Under the pieces are notes generated by a model. That model was not told the DNA's origin and did not search any database. It saw only the letters and a program-made list of their open reading frames with translations. Of a DNA stretch of 64,000 bases, positions 24,239 to 33,785 are shown in pieces (within the stretch, counting starts at the first letter, position 1; each line of letters begins with the position of its first letter). Source of the DNA: Sphingopyxis sp. (GTDB taxonomy: Bacteria > Pseudomonadota > Alphaproteobacteria > Sphingomonadales > Sphingomonadaceae); assembly GCA_002733865.1 (NCBI GenBank), contig NVXM01000003.1, positions 186,001-250,000 of the forward strand, given 5' to 3'. The translations under genes and the position numbers were made by a program.

Positions 24239-26563
24239 TCAAGCCACCTCAACAAAACTATCCAGCACCCTCTTATCCCCGCTCTTCTCGAACGCGATCT
24301 CCAGCTTGTTGCCTTCTTTCACCTTCACTTCGCCATAGCCGAATTTGGTGTGGAAGACGCGCATGCCGACGGTGACGTCGTCGCGGCCCTTGTTGCCGAG
24401 GGAGACGGCGCTGCGGCGGGCTTCTTTTATCACGCGCGGGTTTTTGTCGAAGCCGCCCGACGATGCTGCGGCGCGCTGCCAGCCGGGGCCGCGTTTGCCG
24501 GCTCTGGTGGCGTTGGCGGCGGCGAGATGGGCGAATGGATCGCTGTGCTCGCTCCAGTTGGCGCGCCACAGGCTTTCGCCGCCGCTCATGCTGCTCTCAT
24601 GCTCGATATGGTCGTCCGGCAGTTCGCCGATGAAGCGCGACGGGATCGAGCTGTTCCACTGGCCGTAAATGCGGCGATTGGCGGCGTGGAAGATCGAGCA
24701 TTTCTTTTTTGCGCGGGTGATCGCGACATAGGCGAGGCGACGTTCTTCCTCGAGACTGGCGTTGCCGCCTTCATCGATGCTGCGCTGCGAGGGGAAGACG
24801 CCTTCCTCCCAGCCGACGCAGAAGACGTGGTCATATTCCAGACCCTTGGCGCCGTGCATGGTCATGATCGTGACCTTGGCCTCGTCGTCACGGGCGTCAT
24901 TGTCCATCACCAGCGAGACATGCTCAAGAAATTCGCCGAGCGTTTCATATTCTTCCATCGCGCGGGCGAGTTCGGTCAGGTTTTCGAGGCGGCCAGCGGC
25001 TTCCGTCGAGCGGTCGGCCTGCAGCATGGTGGTGTAGCCGGATTCGTCGAGTACGATCCGGGCGAGCTCGGCCTGGTCGGTATTGGTCGCCATCTCGCGC
25101 CAGCGAGCGAAATTGCGCATCAGTTCGAGCAAAGTGTTGCGGGCCCGGGGTGGCAGTTCGTCGGTGTCGCAGATCGTATAGGCAGCGGCAGCCAAAGCGA
25201 TGCCCTGCGACCGGGCGAGGCGGTGGACTTTTTCGATGGTCTTGTCGCCGAGCCCGCGTTTGGGGGTGTTGACGATCCGTTCAAAGGCGAGATCGTCAGC
25301 GGGCTGGGCAATGACGCGCAGATAGGCGAGGGCATCGCGAATTTCCGCGCGCTCGTAGAAGCGGAAACCGCCGATGATCTTGTAGGGCATGCCGATCGAG
25401 ATGAAGCGGTCTTCGAACTCGCGGGTCTGGAACTGGGCGCGGACGAGGATCGCGACATCGTTGAGCGAGACCTGCCTGAGCTGCTGCAGCGCCTCTATTT
25501 CGTCGCCGATTCTCCGGGCTTCCTCGGGGCCGTCCCAGACACCGATCACCTGCACCTTGTCGCCGTCGGTTTCTTCAGTCCACAGCGTCTTGCCGAGGCG
25601 GCCGCTATTGTGGTCGATCAGCGCAGATGCAGCGGCGAGAATATGCGGGGTGGAACGGTAATTTTGCTCCAGCTTGACCACCGTGGCGTCCGGGAAATCC
25701 TTTTCGAAGCGCAGGATATTGGCGACTTCAGCGCCGCGCCATGAATAGATCGACTGGTCGTCGTCGCCGACGCAGCAGATATTCTTGTGGCTCTGGGCGA
25801 GCAGGCGGAGCCAGAGATATTGCGAGCTGTTGGTGTCCTGATATTCGTCGACCAGGATATATTTGAAGCGTTCCTGATAGCGCTGCAGGATATCCCGGTT
25901 GGTCTTCAGCAGGTTGAGGATATGCAGCAGCAGGTCGCCGAAGTCGCAGGCATTGAGTGCCAGCAGGCGAGCCTGATAGGCGGCATAAAATTCCTGGCCG
26001 CGGCCATTGGCATAGCGCTCATTTTCGTTGGCATCGAGATCGGCGGGGTTGAGGCCACGGTTCTTCCACTGGTCGATCAGGCCCGCGAGCATCCGGGGTG
26101 GCCAGCGTTTCTCGTCGATTTCGGCGGCCTGGATCAATTGCTTGAGCAGGCGAAGCTGGTCGTCGGTGTCGAGAATGGTGAAATTGCTCTGCAGGCCGAC
26201 CAGCTCGGCGTGCTGGCGCAGCATTTTGGCACCGATGCTGTGGAAGGTGCCGAGCCAGGGCATGCCCTCGAAACTCTCGCCGACGATTCCGGCAATCCGC
26301 TCCTTCATCTCGCGGGCAGCCTTGTTGGTGAAGGTCACGGCGAGAATCTCGCTCGGCCAAGCCTTGCGCGAGAAGACGATATGGGCGAGCCGCCGGGTGA
26401 GGGCAGCGGTCTTGCCAGTACCAGCGCCAGCCAAAACCAGCACCGGTCCCTCGGTGGTGAGCACGGCCTCGCGCTGCGGCGGGTTCAGGCCGCGGACATA
26501 GGGCGGATCGCTCTCTTGCGGTATATTGACGATATCGGTCACAGGTGAACAGTTAGGGAACAT
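24239..26563 (-). CDS. uvrD: UvrD/PcrA-type ATP-dependent DNA helicase
   Basis: Superfamily 1A 3'-5' helicase of repair and replication, about 774 residues from ATG 26563. The exact start is uncertain; the frame is open further upstream. Walker A AGAGTGKT at 45-52, motif II ILVDEYQDTN, motif III DDDQSIYSWRGA and the late LTIMTMHGAKGLEYDHV-like motif V (VTIMTMHGAKGLEYDHVF) are present. A C-terminal Tudor-like tail (VGMRVFHTKFGYGEVKVKEGNKLEIAFE) is typical of PcrA/UvrD. It converges with the AT-rich HEPN gene 15 bases away. Confidence 0.95.
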   Translation of the reverse strand: MFPNCSPVTDIVNIPQESDPPYVRGLNPPQREAVLTTEGPVLVLAGAGTGKTAALTRRLAHIVFSRKAWPSEILAVTFTNKAAREMKERIAGIVGESFEGMPWLGTFHSIGAKMLRQHAELVGLQSNFTILDTDDQLRLLKQLIQAAEIDEKRWPPRMLAGLIDQWKNRGLNPADLDANENERYANGRGQEFYAAYQARLLALNACDFGDLLLHILNLLKTNRDILQRYQERFKYILVDEYQDTNSSQYLWLRLLAQSHKNICCVGDDDQSIYSWRGAEVANILRFEKDFPDATVVKLEQNYRSTPHILAAASALIDHNSGRLGKTLWTEETDGDKVQVIGVWDGPEEARRIGDEIEALQQLRQVSLNDVAILVRAQFQTREFEDRFISIGMPYKIIGGFRFYERAEIRDALAYLRVIAQPADDLAFERIVNTPKRGLGDKTIEKVHRLARSQGIALAAAAYTICDTDELPPRARNTLLELMRNFARWREMATNTDQAELARIVLDESGYTTMLQADRSTEAAGRLENLTELARAMEEYETLGEFLEHVSLVMDNDARDDEAKVTIMTMHGAKGLEYDHVFCVGWEEGVFPSQRSIDEGGNASLEEERRLAYVAITRAKKKCSIFHAANRRIYGQWNSSIPSRFIGELPDDHIEHESSMSGGESLWRANWSEHSDPFAHLAAANATRAGKRGPGWQRAAASSGGFDKNPRVIKEARRSAVSLGNKGRDDVTVGMRVFHTKFGYGEVKVKEGNKLEIAFEKSGDKRVLDSFVEVA

Positions 26564-26679
26564 CGGCGGACGGAGCAAGGGCTCAATCGCGCTTTTATGT
26601 TTATGGGCCTGATCTGCGAACGGAACCATATCGCTGCTGAAGAGTATTATTGGCAGGACTAATTTATTTGGAGACCAAC

Positions 26680-26970
26680 ATGCGTAAGATAGCAATTTTG
26701 AGCGCTGTAACAGCAGCATCGATGGCTTTTTCAGGAGCCGCATATGCCAACCATCATGAGATGAAGGATGGCGCGAAGATGGATCCAAAAGCAACGGTGA
26801 TTGACAAAGGCGCCAATGGCCGGGCGCAGACCGTCATGCTGAATGGCAAGGAATATACCGTGTGTGGCGGCGATGTCACCGATGGCTGCATCAATCCGCG
26901 CGAAGCGGGCCTGAATTTCGGCAATCGGGCACTGGATTATTGGCCAGGCAAGCCAGCCAGCGAAATGTAA
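26680..26970 (+). CDS. Small exported protein of unknown function
   Basis: 96 residues from ATG 26680, with TTGGAG upstream. Sec signal 1-23 ending AYA, then a His/Met-rich start (NHHEMKDGAKMDPKATV) and a core with two cysteines (YTVCGGDVTDGCINPREAGLNFG) that could form a disulfide. It ends DYWPGKPASEM. Periplasmic, function unknown. A strong terminator follows at 27041-27077. Confidence 0.72.
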   Translation: MRKIAILSAVTAASMAFSGAAYANHHEMKDGAKMDPKATVIDKGANGRAQTVMLNGKEYTVCGGDVTDGCINPREAGLNFGNRALDYWPGKPASEM

Positions 26971-27010
26971 TTTTGGGCGTCCTGAACTTGTGAAGGATGT
27001 CTAAATACTA

Positions 27011-27032
27011 CCTTCTCCCGTGAGGGAGAAGG
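27011..27032. repeat. CCTTCTCCC palindromic repeat
   Basis: Perfect 9-bp stem CCTTCTCCC / GGGAGAAGG with loop GTGA. The same type of hairpin occurs in the trpB-trpA gap near 34820. A dispersed REP-like sequence. Confidence 0.6.
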
Positions 27033-27040
27033 ATCAGAGG

Positions 27041-27077
27041 AAAAAGCGAGGCAGTTCACGCGACTGGCTCGCTTTTT
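27041..27077. terminator. Bidirectional rho-independent terminator
   Basis: AAAAAGCGAG (27041-27050) / CTCGCTTTTT (27068-27077) with an additional CAGT/ACTG pairing inside. T-run on both strands. It ends the transcript of the small exported protein gene at 26680. Confidence 0.85.
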
Positions 27078-27170
27078 ACATGATTTGCCCGAAGGGACAG
27101 GTTGAAGATTATGTTGCAATGCACCATTTATCAATAAATGGATATTAAACCTTCCCGCGAGGAACACGAG

Positions 27171-27296
27171 ATGAGCAAGAGACTGACCACGAGCGCGATT
27201 ATCGCAACCCTGTTGATGGCGGCGACGACCTTTTACAGCACGGCGCAGCTGGACCAACCCGAAACCGCTTCCAAAACGGTGTTGATGGGCGGCTAG
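27171..27296 (+). CDS. 41-residue putative membrane or secreted peptide
   Basis: MSKRLTTSAIIATLLMAATTF... begins 11 bases after GAGGA. A basic start and one hydrophobic segment ending near STAQ look like a signal peptide or single membrane anchor, with a short polar tail QPETASKTVLMGG. The stop overlaps the rsmD stop on the opposite strand by four bases. Support is from the ribosome-binding site and signal only; no homologue recognised. Confidence 0.45.
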   Translation: MSKRLTTSAIIATLLMAATTFYSTAQLDQPETASKTVLMGG

Positions 27297-27835
27297 TTGC
27301 CCGCCGGGCGCAGGATATGCAGGCGCGCCTTGCCGCTATCGCGGACGCAATCGAGATCAAATCCTTTTACTTCGACAGTTTCATGCCGCGCCGTTTCGAT
27401 CGCGATCCAGCTCGACGGCGCAAACCAGCCGTGGCGACCAAGCTTGTCCAGTGCCACCGCGCCTGCGCCCGAATCATAGGGCGGATCCATAAGCACCAGA
27501 TCATAAGTCTGACGGGCTTGTCCCAGATGCAGGACCGAACCGATCCTGACGTCGGCGTCTGCGCCCAAAACCTCAATATTCTTCTCCAGAGCCCGCAGGG
27601 CATCCTTGTCCTGTTCGACAAATGTGCAGTGCGCCGCGCCGCGCGAGAGTGCTTCGAGACCGAGCGCGCCGGAACCGGAGAACAGGTCGAGCACCTGCAA
27701 ATCCTCAAAATCGCCTAACCGACTGGTCAGCATCGAGAACAGCCGTTCGCGGGTGCGGTCTGCGGTCGGGCGGGTTGTATCGCCCTTGGGAGCGACGATC
27801 TTTCTGCCGCGCCATTGGCCTGCAATTATGCGCAT
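27293..27835 (-). CDS. rsmD: 16S rRNA (guanine966-N2)-methyltransferase
   Basis: 180-residue SAM-dependent methyltransferase acting on 16S rRNA G966. Starts MRIIAGQWRGRKIVAPKGDTTRPTADRTRERLFSML, the family signature. SAM-binding DLFSGSGALGLEALSRGA and catalytic LVLMDPPYD are present. 34 bases downstream of the pseudouridine synthase gene on the same strand, giving an rRNA-modification pair, as is common. Confidence 0.95.
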   Translation of the reverse strand: MRIIAGQWRGRKIVAPKGDTTRPTADRTRERLFSMLTSRLGDFEDLQVLDLFSGSGALGLEALSRGAAHCTFVEQDKDALRALEKNIEVLGADADVRIGSVLHLGQARQTYDLVLMDPPYDSGAGAVALDKLGRHGWFAPSSWIAIETARHETVEVKGFDLDCVRDSGKARLHILRPAGN

Positions 27836-27869
27836 CTATTTACGGACTTCAAAACGAAAATAGGTGGAG

Positions 27870-28682
27870 TCATTTCAGCGACTTGCGGAACTGGACCAGG
27901 TCATGCTGGCGGACCTGGTCAATCTCGCCCTTTTGCAGGTCGCCGAGCACGAACGGGCCGTAGCGGGTGCGGATCAGGCGGGAGACTTCGAGGCCGAAAT
28001 GTTCGAGCACCTTGCGCACTTCGCGGTTCTTGCCCTCGGTAAGGGTCATTTCGATCCACTGGTTGCGACCGGTGCGCCGTTCAAGATTGGCGGTGATCGG
28101 GCTGTAGTGCATCCCCTCGATGGTGATTCCGCGATAGAGTTCTTCCAGCTGGTTCTGGCTGATATCGCCGAAGGTTCGCGCGCGATAAGTGCGTTCGATG
28201 CCGTTTTTCGGCAGTTCCATCTGGCGCTTGAACTCGCCGTCGGTGGTCATCAAGAGCAGGCCCTCGGTGTTCATATCGAGCCGGCCGATCGGCATGATCC
28301 GTTCCATATCGGCGGGCAGGACGTCGTAGATTGTCTTCTTGCCGGAGAAGTCGCGTTCGGCGGTCAGATAGCCATTGGGCTTGTGAAAGCGGAACAGTTT
28401 GGCGGGCGAAGGTTCGGCGACCGGTTTGCCGTCGACGGTGATGCCGGTCAGGTTCTTGAGCAGCAGCGAGGGGTGCTCGACCAGATCGCCGTTCAGAGCG
28501 ATCCGTCCCGCCTCGATCATCCGCTCGATTTCACGGCGTGAGGCGACGCCGGCTCGGGCCAGCAATTTGGCGATGCGCTGGCCTTCGCGGGCCTCACCGG
28601 CGGGTGCCTTGGGAGCAGCGGGTGCTTTCGCCCCCGGCGTCGGTTTGGCGCGATAGATTTTGGCTGGTTTTTCTTCGGTCAT
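27870..28682 (-). CDS. RsuA/RluB-family rRNA pseudouridine synthase
   Basis: 270 residues. N-terminal S4 RNA-binding domain (IAKLLARAGVASRREIERMIEAGRIALNGD), then the catalytic domain with Asp in PIGRLDMNTEGLLLMTTDG and the C-terminal EGKNREVRKVLEHFG. RluB (23S rRNA U2605) is more likely than RsuA from the overall layout, but this is not certain. A Lys/Pro/Ala-rich N-terminal 30 residues precede the S4 domain. Upstream of rsmD. Confidence 0.9.
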   Translation of the reverse strand: MTEEKPAKIYRAKPTPGAKAPAAPKAPAGEAREGQRIAKLLARAGVASRREIERMIEAGRIALNGDLVEHPSLLLKNLTGITVDGKPVAEPSPAKLFRFHKPNGYLTAERDFSGKKTIYDVLPADMERIMPIGRLDMNTEGLLLMTTDGEFKRQMELPKNGIERTYRARTFGDISQNQLEELYRGITIEGMHYSPITANLERRTGRNQWIEMTLTEGKNREVRKVLEHFGLEVSRLIRTRYGPFVLGDLQKGEIDQVRQHDLVQFRKSLK

Positions 28683-28777
28683 GGGCTGGATCCATGGCGG
28701 AAAAACCGCGCCGCTGCAATCTGTAACCTTTGGCTTGGCGAGCGCGAACGGCTAGTGTCACCCCTGTGGAGTACCGA

Positions 28778-29560
28778 ATGCGCAAGTTCATCCCCTGTCT
28801 GTTGTGTGCCGGAGCGGCTTTGGCTGCTTTTCTTGGCATGCAATTCGCGCCATCGGCCCAGGCTGGCTCCACCGGGGTGACCACTGGTCGGCAAGCGTCT
28901 GATGATGCCGCCCGGTTTGCGCATCCAGTGGTCATTGAACTGTTCACCAGTCAGGGCTGTTCGTCCTGCCCGCCTGCGGATCTGCTGGTCAGCCGGCTGG
29001 CGAAAGACGACTCGCTGCTGGTGATCACGCGGCCCGTGACTTACTGGGACCGCCTCGGCTGGAAAGATACGCTGGCGCGGGAATCCAATACGCGGTTGCA
29101 GCGGGCCTATGCGGCGAAAGGCCGTGAAGGCGCGGGCGTTTACACCCCGCAAATCGTCGTCAATGGCAGTGACGGGGCAGTGGGGTCGCGGGAAGGCGAT
29201 ATACGGTCGCTGGTGCGGCGGGCGGACCGGAGAGGGCCGCTGATCACGGCATCCACCGATCCCAGCGGCCAGATCATGATCACGATCAGCGGTACGTCCG
29301 ACTTTATGGCCAGCGTTTCCCTGATGGCGCTCAGTTCCTCCGAAACCGTGCGTATCGGACGGGGCGAGAATGGCGGACGAACGATGCATTATACCAATGT
29401 GGTGAAGGATGAGCGGGTTCTGGGCAGCTGGCGCGGCAAGTCCGAGACCTATGCCGTTCCCGCGCGATATTTGAAGACGAGCGGTGCTGACCGATATGCA
29501 ATTGTGGTTCAGAGACCGGGCGCAGGGCCGATTGTTGCGGCCAAGCTGCTCGATTTCTGA
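28778..29560 (+). CDS. DUF1223 thioredoxin-like secreted protein
   Basis: 260 residues from ATG 28778. A signal sequence (1-31, ending AQA) is followed by VIELFTSQGCSSCPPADLL, the DUF1223 hallmark with a CSSC redox-type motif, and VTYWDRLGWKDTLA. Predicted periplasmic; the family's reaction is not known, although the CxxC suggests thiol-disulfide chemistry. Stands alone, divergent from the pseudouridine synthase gene. Confidence 0.88.
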   Translation: MRKFIPCLLCAGAALAAFLGMQFAPSAQAGSTGVTTGRQASDDAARFAHPVVIELFTSQGCSSCPPADLLVSRLAKDDSLLVITRPVTYWDRLGWKDTLARESNTRLQRAYAAKGREGAGVYTPQIVVNGSDGAVGSREGDIRSLVRRADRRGPLITASTDPSGQIMITISGTSDFMASVSLMALSSSETVRIGRGENGGRTMHYTNVVKDERVLGSWRGKSETYAVPARYLKTSGADRYAIVVQRPGAGPIVAAKLLDF

Positions 29561-29634
29561 AGCGCCAAGCGATTTCATTTTGGACTTCTTGCCATAACCG
29601 GTTAGTGGCGAACTGAACGGTTAAGGAGGATCTG

Positions 29635-31338
29635 GTGGCCAAAACGGAAACGCAAGAAAAGCCGGGTTGGCGCAAAGTCATCGCTTCGCTGGGTAATCGC
29701 AAATCCCTGTTCATGGCTATCTTCGGTTTCGCCGCAGGCTTGCCTTACGCATTGCTTCTCGGCACGCTCTACGCGTGGCTTTCCGATGCCGAAGTCGATC
29801 TCGAAACGATGGGCGTATTTTCGCTAATTGGACTGGCCTATGCCTTCAAATTCCTCTGGTCGCCGGCGCTCGACCGCGTGGATGTTCCGCTCCTCAAGAG
29901 ACTGGGAAAGCGGAAGCAGTGGATCGTTACCGCGCAGCTGCTGCTTGGCCTGATATTGGTTGTTCTGGCGACGCTGAACCCGGTTTCGTCAATCGGATGG
30001 TTTTCCCTGTTGGCCGGAATAGGTGCTTTCGCTTCCGCTACCCAGGACGTGGTTATCGATGCTTGGCGTGTGGATGTGGCTGACGAAGTCGCGACGATCG
30101 ATATCCTCTCGACCGTTTACCAGATGGGATATCGAATCGCTGCGCTCGTGGGCGGGGCGTTGGCACTTTTCCTCGCCGAGCGGACCGACTGGCCGACCGT
30201 CTATATGACAATGGGCGCGGTGATGCTTGTGGTCGGCTTTGCAGGTCTTTTTGCTCCGGATGCAGAGACGACGGTACAGACTGCCACCGAAATGGCGGAC
30301 GAACACGGTCTGCGCAAGGCGGGCCAGCTTGATCCGCGGTTGCGCGGCTGGGCGTTGATCGTGGTGGCGATTCTGTGGGGATGGGCCTTGCTGACGGTTG
30401 GCGTTTTCATGGTTCAGTCACTGGGCAGCGATCCGGAAACCCGTCCTGATTCGGTCGCCTTCATATCGACCATGGGCCCCCTGATCGTCGTCGCGACGGT
30501 GGTGATCCCGGCCCTTATTGCAGCCTTGCTGGTCCGGTTCGAACGGGCTGGCAAATATTTGCTGGCCGCTGACCTGCCTGCAGAAAGCATGGCGGGAAGG
30601 TTTCTGGATCACGGCTATCGTGCGCTGGTTCTCCCGCTCACCGAATTTGTCGGGAGACTGGGCTGGGCGTTGATCGTGATACTGGGACTGGTTCTTACCT
30701 ATCGCATAACCGATTCGATATGGGGGAGCTTCGCCTACCCGTTTTACCTCGGCGAGCTGCAATATAGCAAAGACGAGGTGGCCGTGGCTTCCAAGTTTTT
30801 CGGAGTCGGTGCGTTGATGATCGGGCTGGCGGCCGGTGGCTATATGCTCACCACTCTGGGCCGGATGCTGACCCTGACTTTGGGTGCCGTGCTCGCGGCT
30901 GCGACCAATTTGCTTTATGCCGATCTGGCGAGGGGAGGAGCTATCGTCCAATCGGCAAGCGATCTGAGTGGCTTCACATGGCTGGTTGCCAATCTGGGCG
31001 GTGACGCCGGTCTGGCCAAGCTTATGATGGCAATTACCGGCGAAAATATCGCGGTCGGCATTGCCGGTGCGGCGTTCGTGGCCTATCTCTCGTCGATTGT
31101 GGCCAAGGGGTATAGCGCGGTGCAATATGCATTGCTGTCGTCTCTCACATTGCTGGTTGGTACGCTTGGTCGCGGCGCGCTGGGTCAGTTAATTGAGGAA
31201 CAGGGCTATTTCCACGTCTTCATCCTGACCACCTTGATGGGGGGTGTCGCGGTTGTCATCTGCATTATCGAATGGATCCGTATTTCGCGGCTGGGTGTCA
31301 GGTCGGGAGTGGACGCAACGGCGCTGAAGGGCGTCTAG
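29635..31338 (+). CDS. AmpG-like muropeptide permease (MFS)
   Basis: 567 residues from GTG 29635 with a strong AAGGAGGA just upstream. Begins KSLFMAIFGFAAGLPYALLLGTLYAWLSDAEVDLETMGVFSLIGLAYAFKFLWSPALDRVDVP, the AmpG signature for uptake of anhydromuropeptides in cell-wall recycling. It is longer than E. coli AmpG in the second half, with about 12-14 helices. An AmpG-related importer of another compound remains possible. Convergent with folC, stops overlapping by four bases. Confidence 0.87.
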   Translation: MAKTETQEKPGWRKVIASLGNRKSLFMAIFGFAAGLPYALLLGTLYAWLSDAEVDLETMGVFSLIGLAYAFKFLWSPALDRVDVPLLKRLGKRKQWIVTAQLLLGLILVVLATLNPVSSIGWFSLLAGIGAFASATQDVVIDAWRVDVADEVATIDILSTVYQMGYRIAALVGGALALFLAERTDWPTVYMTMGAVMLVVGFAGLFAPDAETTVQTATEMADEHGLRKAGQLDPRLRGWALIVVAILWGWALLTVGVFMVQSLGSDPETRPDSVAFISTMGPLIVVATVVIPALIAALLVRFERAGKYLLAADLPAESMAGRFLDHGYRALVLPLTEFVGRLGWALIVILGLVLTYRITDSIWGSFAYPFYLGELQYSKDEVAVASKFFGVGALMIGLAAGGYMLTTLGRMLTLTLGAVLAAATNLLYADLARGGAIVQSASDLSGFTWLVANLGGDAGLAKLMMAITGENIAVGIAGAAFVAYLSSIVAKGYSAVQYALLSSLTLLVGTLGRGALGQLIEEQGYFHVFILTTLMGGVAVVICIIEWIRISRLGVRSGVDATALKGV

Positions 31339-32657
31339 TCTGGCACTTGCTCGTTAAGCCTTAGCACTTCGCCGGCGAGATAGAGCGAGCCGGCAATCAG
31401 TACGGTCTTGTCCGGACCCGGCGTCAGCGCGCCTAGCGCGGCTTCGATATTGGCGGCTTCGGCCATCGGCGCGTCGGCTGAGGGATAGTCGCTCGCGGCG
31501 TGCGCTTCATGGCCGGGGACCGGGATCACCGTCACGCTGGCCAGCTTCTCGTGCAGCGGGGTGATGATCGCAGCCGGGTCCTTGTTGGCCAGCATGCCGA
31601 TCACCAGATCAATCGAGCCCGCGCCATAGTCGGCGAAATATTTGGCGAGGGCGAGGCCGGCGCTGACATTATGGCCGCCGTCGACCCAGACTTCCGCATC
31701 GGTCGGCAGCAGATGGGTGAGGGGGCCGGCGATCAGGAAATGCATCCGCCCTGGCCACTGCGCCCAGCCCATCGCGGCTTTTAACGCGGCATCCGAAATT
31801 TTGACGGCATCCTGATGGCGCAGCATCGCGATGGCGAGCGCGGCGTTGTCCGCCTGATGTGCGCCGACCAGTGCGGGCAGGGGCAGGTTGAGCTTTCCGG
31901 CTTCGTCCTTGTAGTGCAACTGGCCTTCGTAAATCGTGGCGTCCCATTCCTCGCCGCGCGGAAAATGCTGCGCGCCGATATCTGCAGCATGATCGGCGAT
32001 GGCGTGCAGCATTTCCGCAGCATATTTTTGCGTGAGCAGGGGGGCGTTCTTTTTTGCGATGCCGGCTTTTTCCCAGGCGATGCGGACCAGCGGATCATCG
32101 GGGGTGCCGTTTTCGGGGCTGAGCAGGAATGCTTCGTGATCAATACCGAGTTCGGCGATGCCGGTTGCAACCGGGCGGACAACGATGTTCGTCGCATCGA
32201 GCCTGCCGCCGAGCCCGACTTCCAAGATGCAGGCATCTGCGGGGGTTTCGGCAAAGGCGAGAAAGGCGGCGGCGGTGGTTGCTTCAAAGAAGCTCGGATT
32301 GATATCGGCGCTGATATCGAGGACCCGGGCGAGCAGGTCGGCGAGATAGTCATCCTCGATCAGCTTGCCGGCCAGCCTGATCCGCTCGTTGAACCGGACC
32401 AGATGCGGGCTGGTATAGACATGGGTTTTGAGGCCTTCGGCTTCGATCGCGGCGCGCAGAAAGGCGCAGGTGGAGCCTTTCCCGTTGGTACCGGCAACGT
32501 GGAAGACCGGGGGGAGACTGTCCCGCGGATTGCCGAGGCGGCCGAGAATCTCGCGGATGCGATCCAGTCCCAATATGTCGCGGCCGGGAGAAAGCAGTTC
32601 CAGCCGGTCCAGCTGGGCTTGCACCGCCGGATGATCGGATTTTGCGCCGTCGGCCAT
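31335..32657 (-). CDS. folC: Bifunctional dihydrofolate synthase/folylpolyglutamate synthase
   Basis: Adds glutamate to dihydropteroate and to folates. 440 residues, Mur-ligase-like ATP-grasp architecture. P-loop VAGTNGKGSTCAFL near 51-64, HVYTSPHLVRFNERI, LGGRLDATN and DGGHNVSAG in the C-terminal domain. Last gene of trpF-trpB-trpA-accD-folC on the minus strand, separated from accD by a 176-base palindrome-filled gap. Confidence 0.96.
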   Translation of the reverse strand: MADGAKSDHPAVQAQLDRLELLSPGRDILGLDRIREILGRLGNPRDSLPPVFHVAGTNGKGSTCAFLRAAIEAEGLKTHVYTSPHLVRFNERIRLAGKLIEDDYLADLLARVLDISADINPSFFEATTAAAFLAFAETPADACILEVGLGGRLDATNIVVRPVATGIAELGIDHEAFLLSPENGTPDDPLVRIAWEKAGIAKKNAPLLTQKYAAEMLHAIADHAADIGAQHFPRGEEWDATIYEGQLHYKDEAGKLNLPLPALVGAHQADNAALAIAMLRHQDAVKISDAALKAAMGWAQWPGRMHFLIAGPLTHLLPTDAEVWVDGGHNVSAGLALAKYFADYGAGSIDLVIGMLANKDPAAIITPLHEKLASVTVIPVPGHEAHAASDYPSADAPMAEAANIEAALGALTPGPDKTVLIAGSLYLAGEVLRLNEQVPD

Positions 32658-32662
32658 TATCC

Positions 32663-32830
32663 CCCCTCCCCTTCAGGGGAGGGGCCGGGGGTGGGGAATG
32701 TATTAGCAAAGCCAAGATCGGGATCAAGGACAGGCCCCACCCCAACCCAGTTCGATGTGTAACGTCCCCCGGACGTTACATGTTTATCTGGGAGATAAAC
32801 CAACATCGAACTCCTGAAAGGGGAGGGGCT
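32663..32830. repeat. Nested palindromic repeat cluster in the accD-folC gap
   Basis: The gap contains a CCCTCCCCTTCAGGGGAGGGG hairpin-type repeat at its left end and a CCTGAAAGGGGAGGGG segment at its right end that can pair with it. Inside are GGGTGGGG / CCCCACCC arms and the cloverleaf element at 32749-32812. The whole region is transcribed as part of the operon. Confidence 0.75.
32749..32812. repeat. Cloverleaf-like palindromic element A
   Basis: Outer stem AGTTCGATGT (32749-32758) / ACATCGAACT (32803-32812). Hairpin 1: GTAACGTCC (32759-32767), loop CCC, GGACGTTAC (32771-32779). Hairpin 2: GTTTATCT (32782-32789), loop GGG, AGATAAAC (32793-32800). All stems are perfect. The layout equals element B at 34601-34688 although the stem sequences differ. 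Confidence 0.8.
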
Positions 32831-32833
32831 TTT

Positions 32834-33688
32834 TCAAGCCGCGTCTTTCCATGCCATCATATAGCCCATCACCCGGGCCAGCGTCTCGCGCAGTTCCTTG
32901 CGGTGGACGACCATGTCGATCATGCCGTGCTCGAGCAGATATTCGGCGGTCTGGAAGCCCTCGGGCAGTTTCTCGCGGATGGTATTCTCGATCACCCGCT
33001 GCCCGGCAAAGCCGATCATCGCGCCGGGTTCGGAAATATGCACGTCGCCGAGCATCGCATAGCTGGCGGTGACGCCACCGGTTGTCGGGTCGGTGAGCAC
33101 GACGATGAACGGGATGCCCGCCTCGCGCAGCATCGAGATGGCGACCGTGGTCTTCGGCATCTGCATCAGCGACAATATGCCTTCCTGCATCCGTGCACCG
33201 CCGGCGGCGGTGAAGATGATATAGGGGCACTGGTCCTTGAGCGCGCGCTTGGCACCGTCGACAAAGGCCTGGCCGACGGCGAGACCCATCGAGCCGCCCA
33301 TGAAGGAAAAATCCTGCACGCCGACGACGCAGGGGATCAATTCGATCGTGCCCTTGACGTTGATCAGCGCATCCTGCTCGCCGGTCTTGGTCCGTGCGTC
33401 CTTCAGCCGGTCGGCATATTTCTTCTGGTCCTTGAACTTGAGCGGATCTTCCTGGACCTTGGCCCAGGGGATCAGCTTCCAGCTGTTCTCGTCCATGATC
33501 TGGGCAAAGCGGACCATCGGCCCGATGCGGCCATGATGCTCGCATTTCGGGCAGATATACATATTGTCCTGATATTCCTTGAGGAACACCATCGCGTCGC
33601 ATTTCTTGCATTTATGCCAGAGATTTTCGGGCGTTTCGCGCTTGGTAATCGACGCGATCTTGTTGCGGACATTGCTTAGCCAGGACAT
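32834..33688 (-). CDS. accD: Acetyl-CoA carboxylase carboxyltransferase subunit beta
   Basis: Beta subunit of carboxyltransferase for malonyl-CoA synthesis. 284 residues, starting [12 protein letters not shown]-terminal four-cysteine zinc ribbon: CKKC at about 27-30 and CPKC at about 46-49. Then the crotonase-like domain with [14 protein letters not shown] and [10 protein letters not shown]. Its mRNA continues from trpA and into folC, the arrangement usual for this group of bacteria. accA is not in the window. Confidence 0.97.
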   Translation of the reverse strand: MSWLSNVRNKIASITKRETPENLWHKCKKCDAMVFLKEYQDNMYICPKCEHHGRIGPMVRFAQIMDENSWKLIPWAKVQEDPLKFKDQKKYADRLKDARTKTGEQDALINVKGTIELIPCVVGVQDFSFMGGSMGLAVGQAFVDGAKRALKDQCPYIIFTAAGGARMQEGILSLMQMPKTTVAISMLREAGIPFIVVLTDPTTGGVTASYAMLGDVHISEPGAMIGFAGQRVIENTIREKLPEGFQTAEYLLEHGMIDMVVHRKELRETLARVMGYMMAWKDAA

Positions 33689-33706
33689 ATTATCATTCCT
33701 CTATTC

Positions 33707-33777
33707 CGTTCGCATCGAGCGCAGTCGAGATGCCGGTTTTGGCGGCCTGTGTCTCGACTGCGCTCGACACGAACGGG
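33707..33777. repeat. Palindromic repeat, copy 1 (trpA-accD gap)
   Basis: Arms of 25 bases (33707-33731 and 33753-33777) match at 23 positions; the two mismatches are a CA in the left arm facing CA in the right. A 21-base loop separates them. The core is TCGAGCGCAGTCGAGA. Copy 2 lies at 36095-36165 with the same arms and the same internal mismatch. Confidence 0.85.
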
Positions 33778-33785
33778 GTTCGAAT

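Noticed and set aside
32663..32830. CRISPR-like repeats
   Set aside because: The units are inverted, not direct, repeats; no regular spacers and no cas genes.
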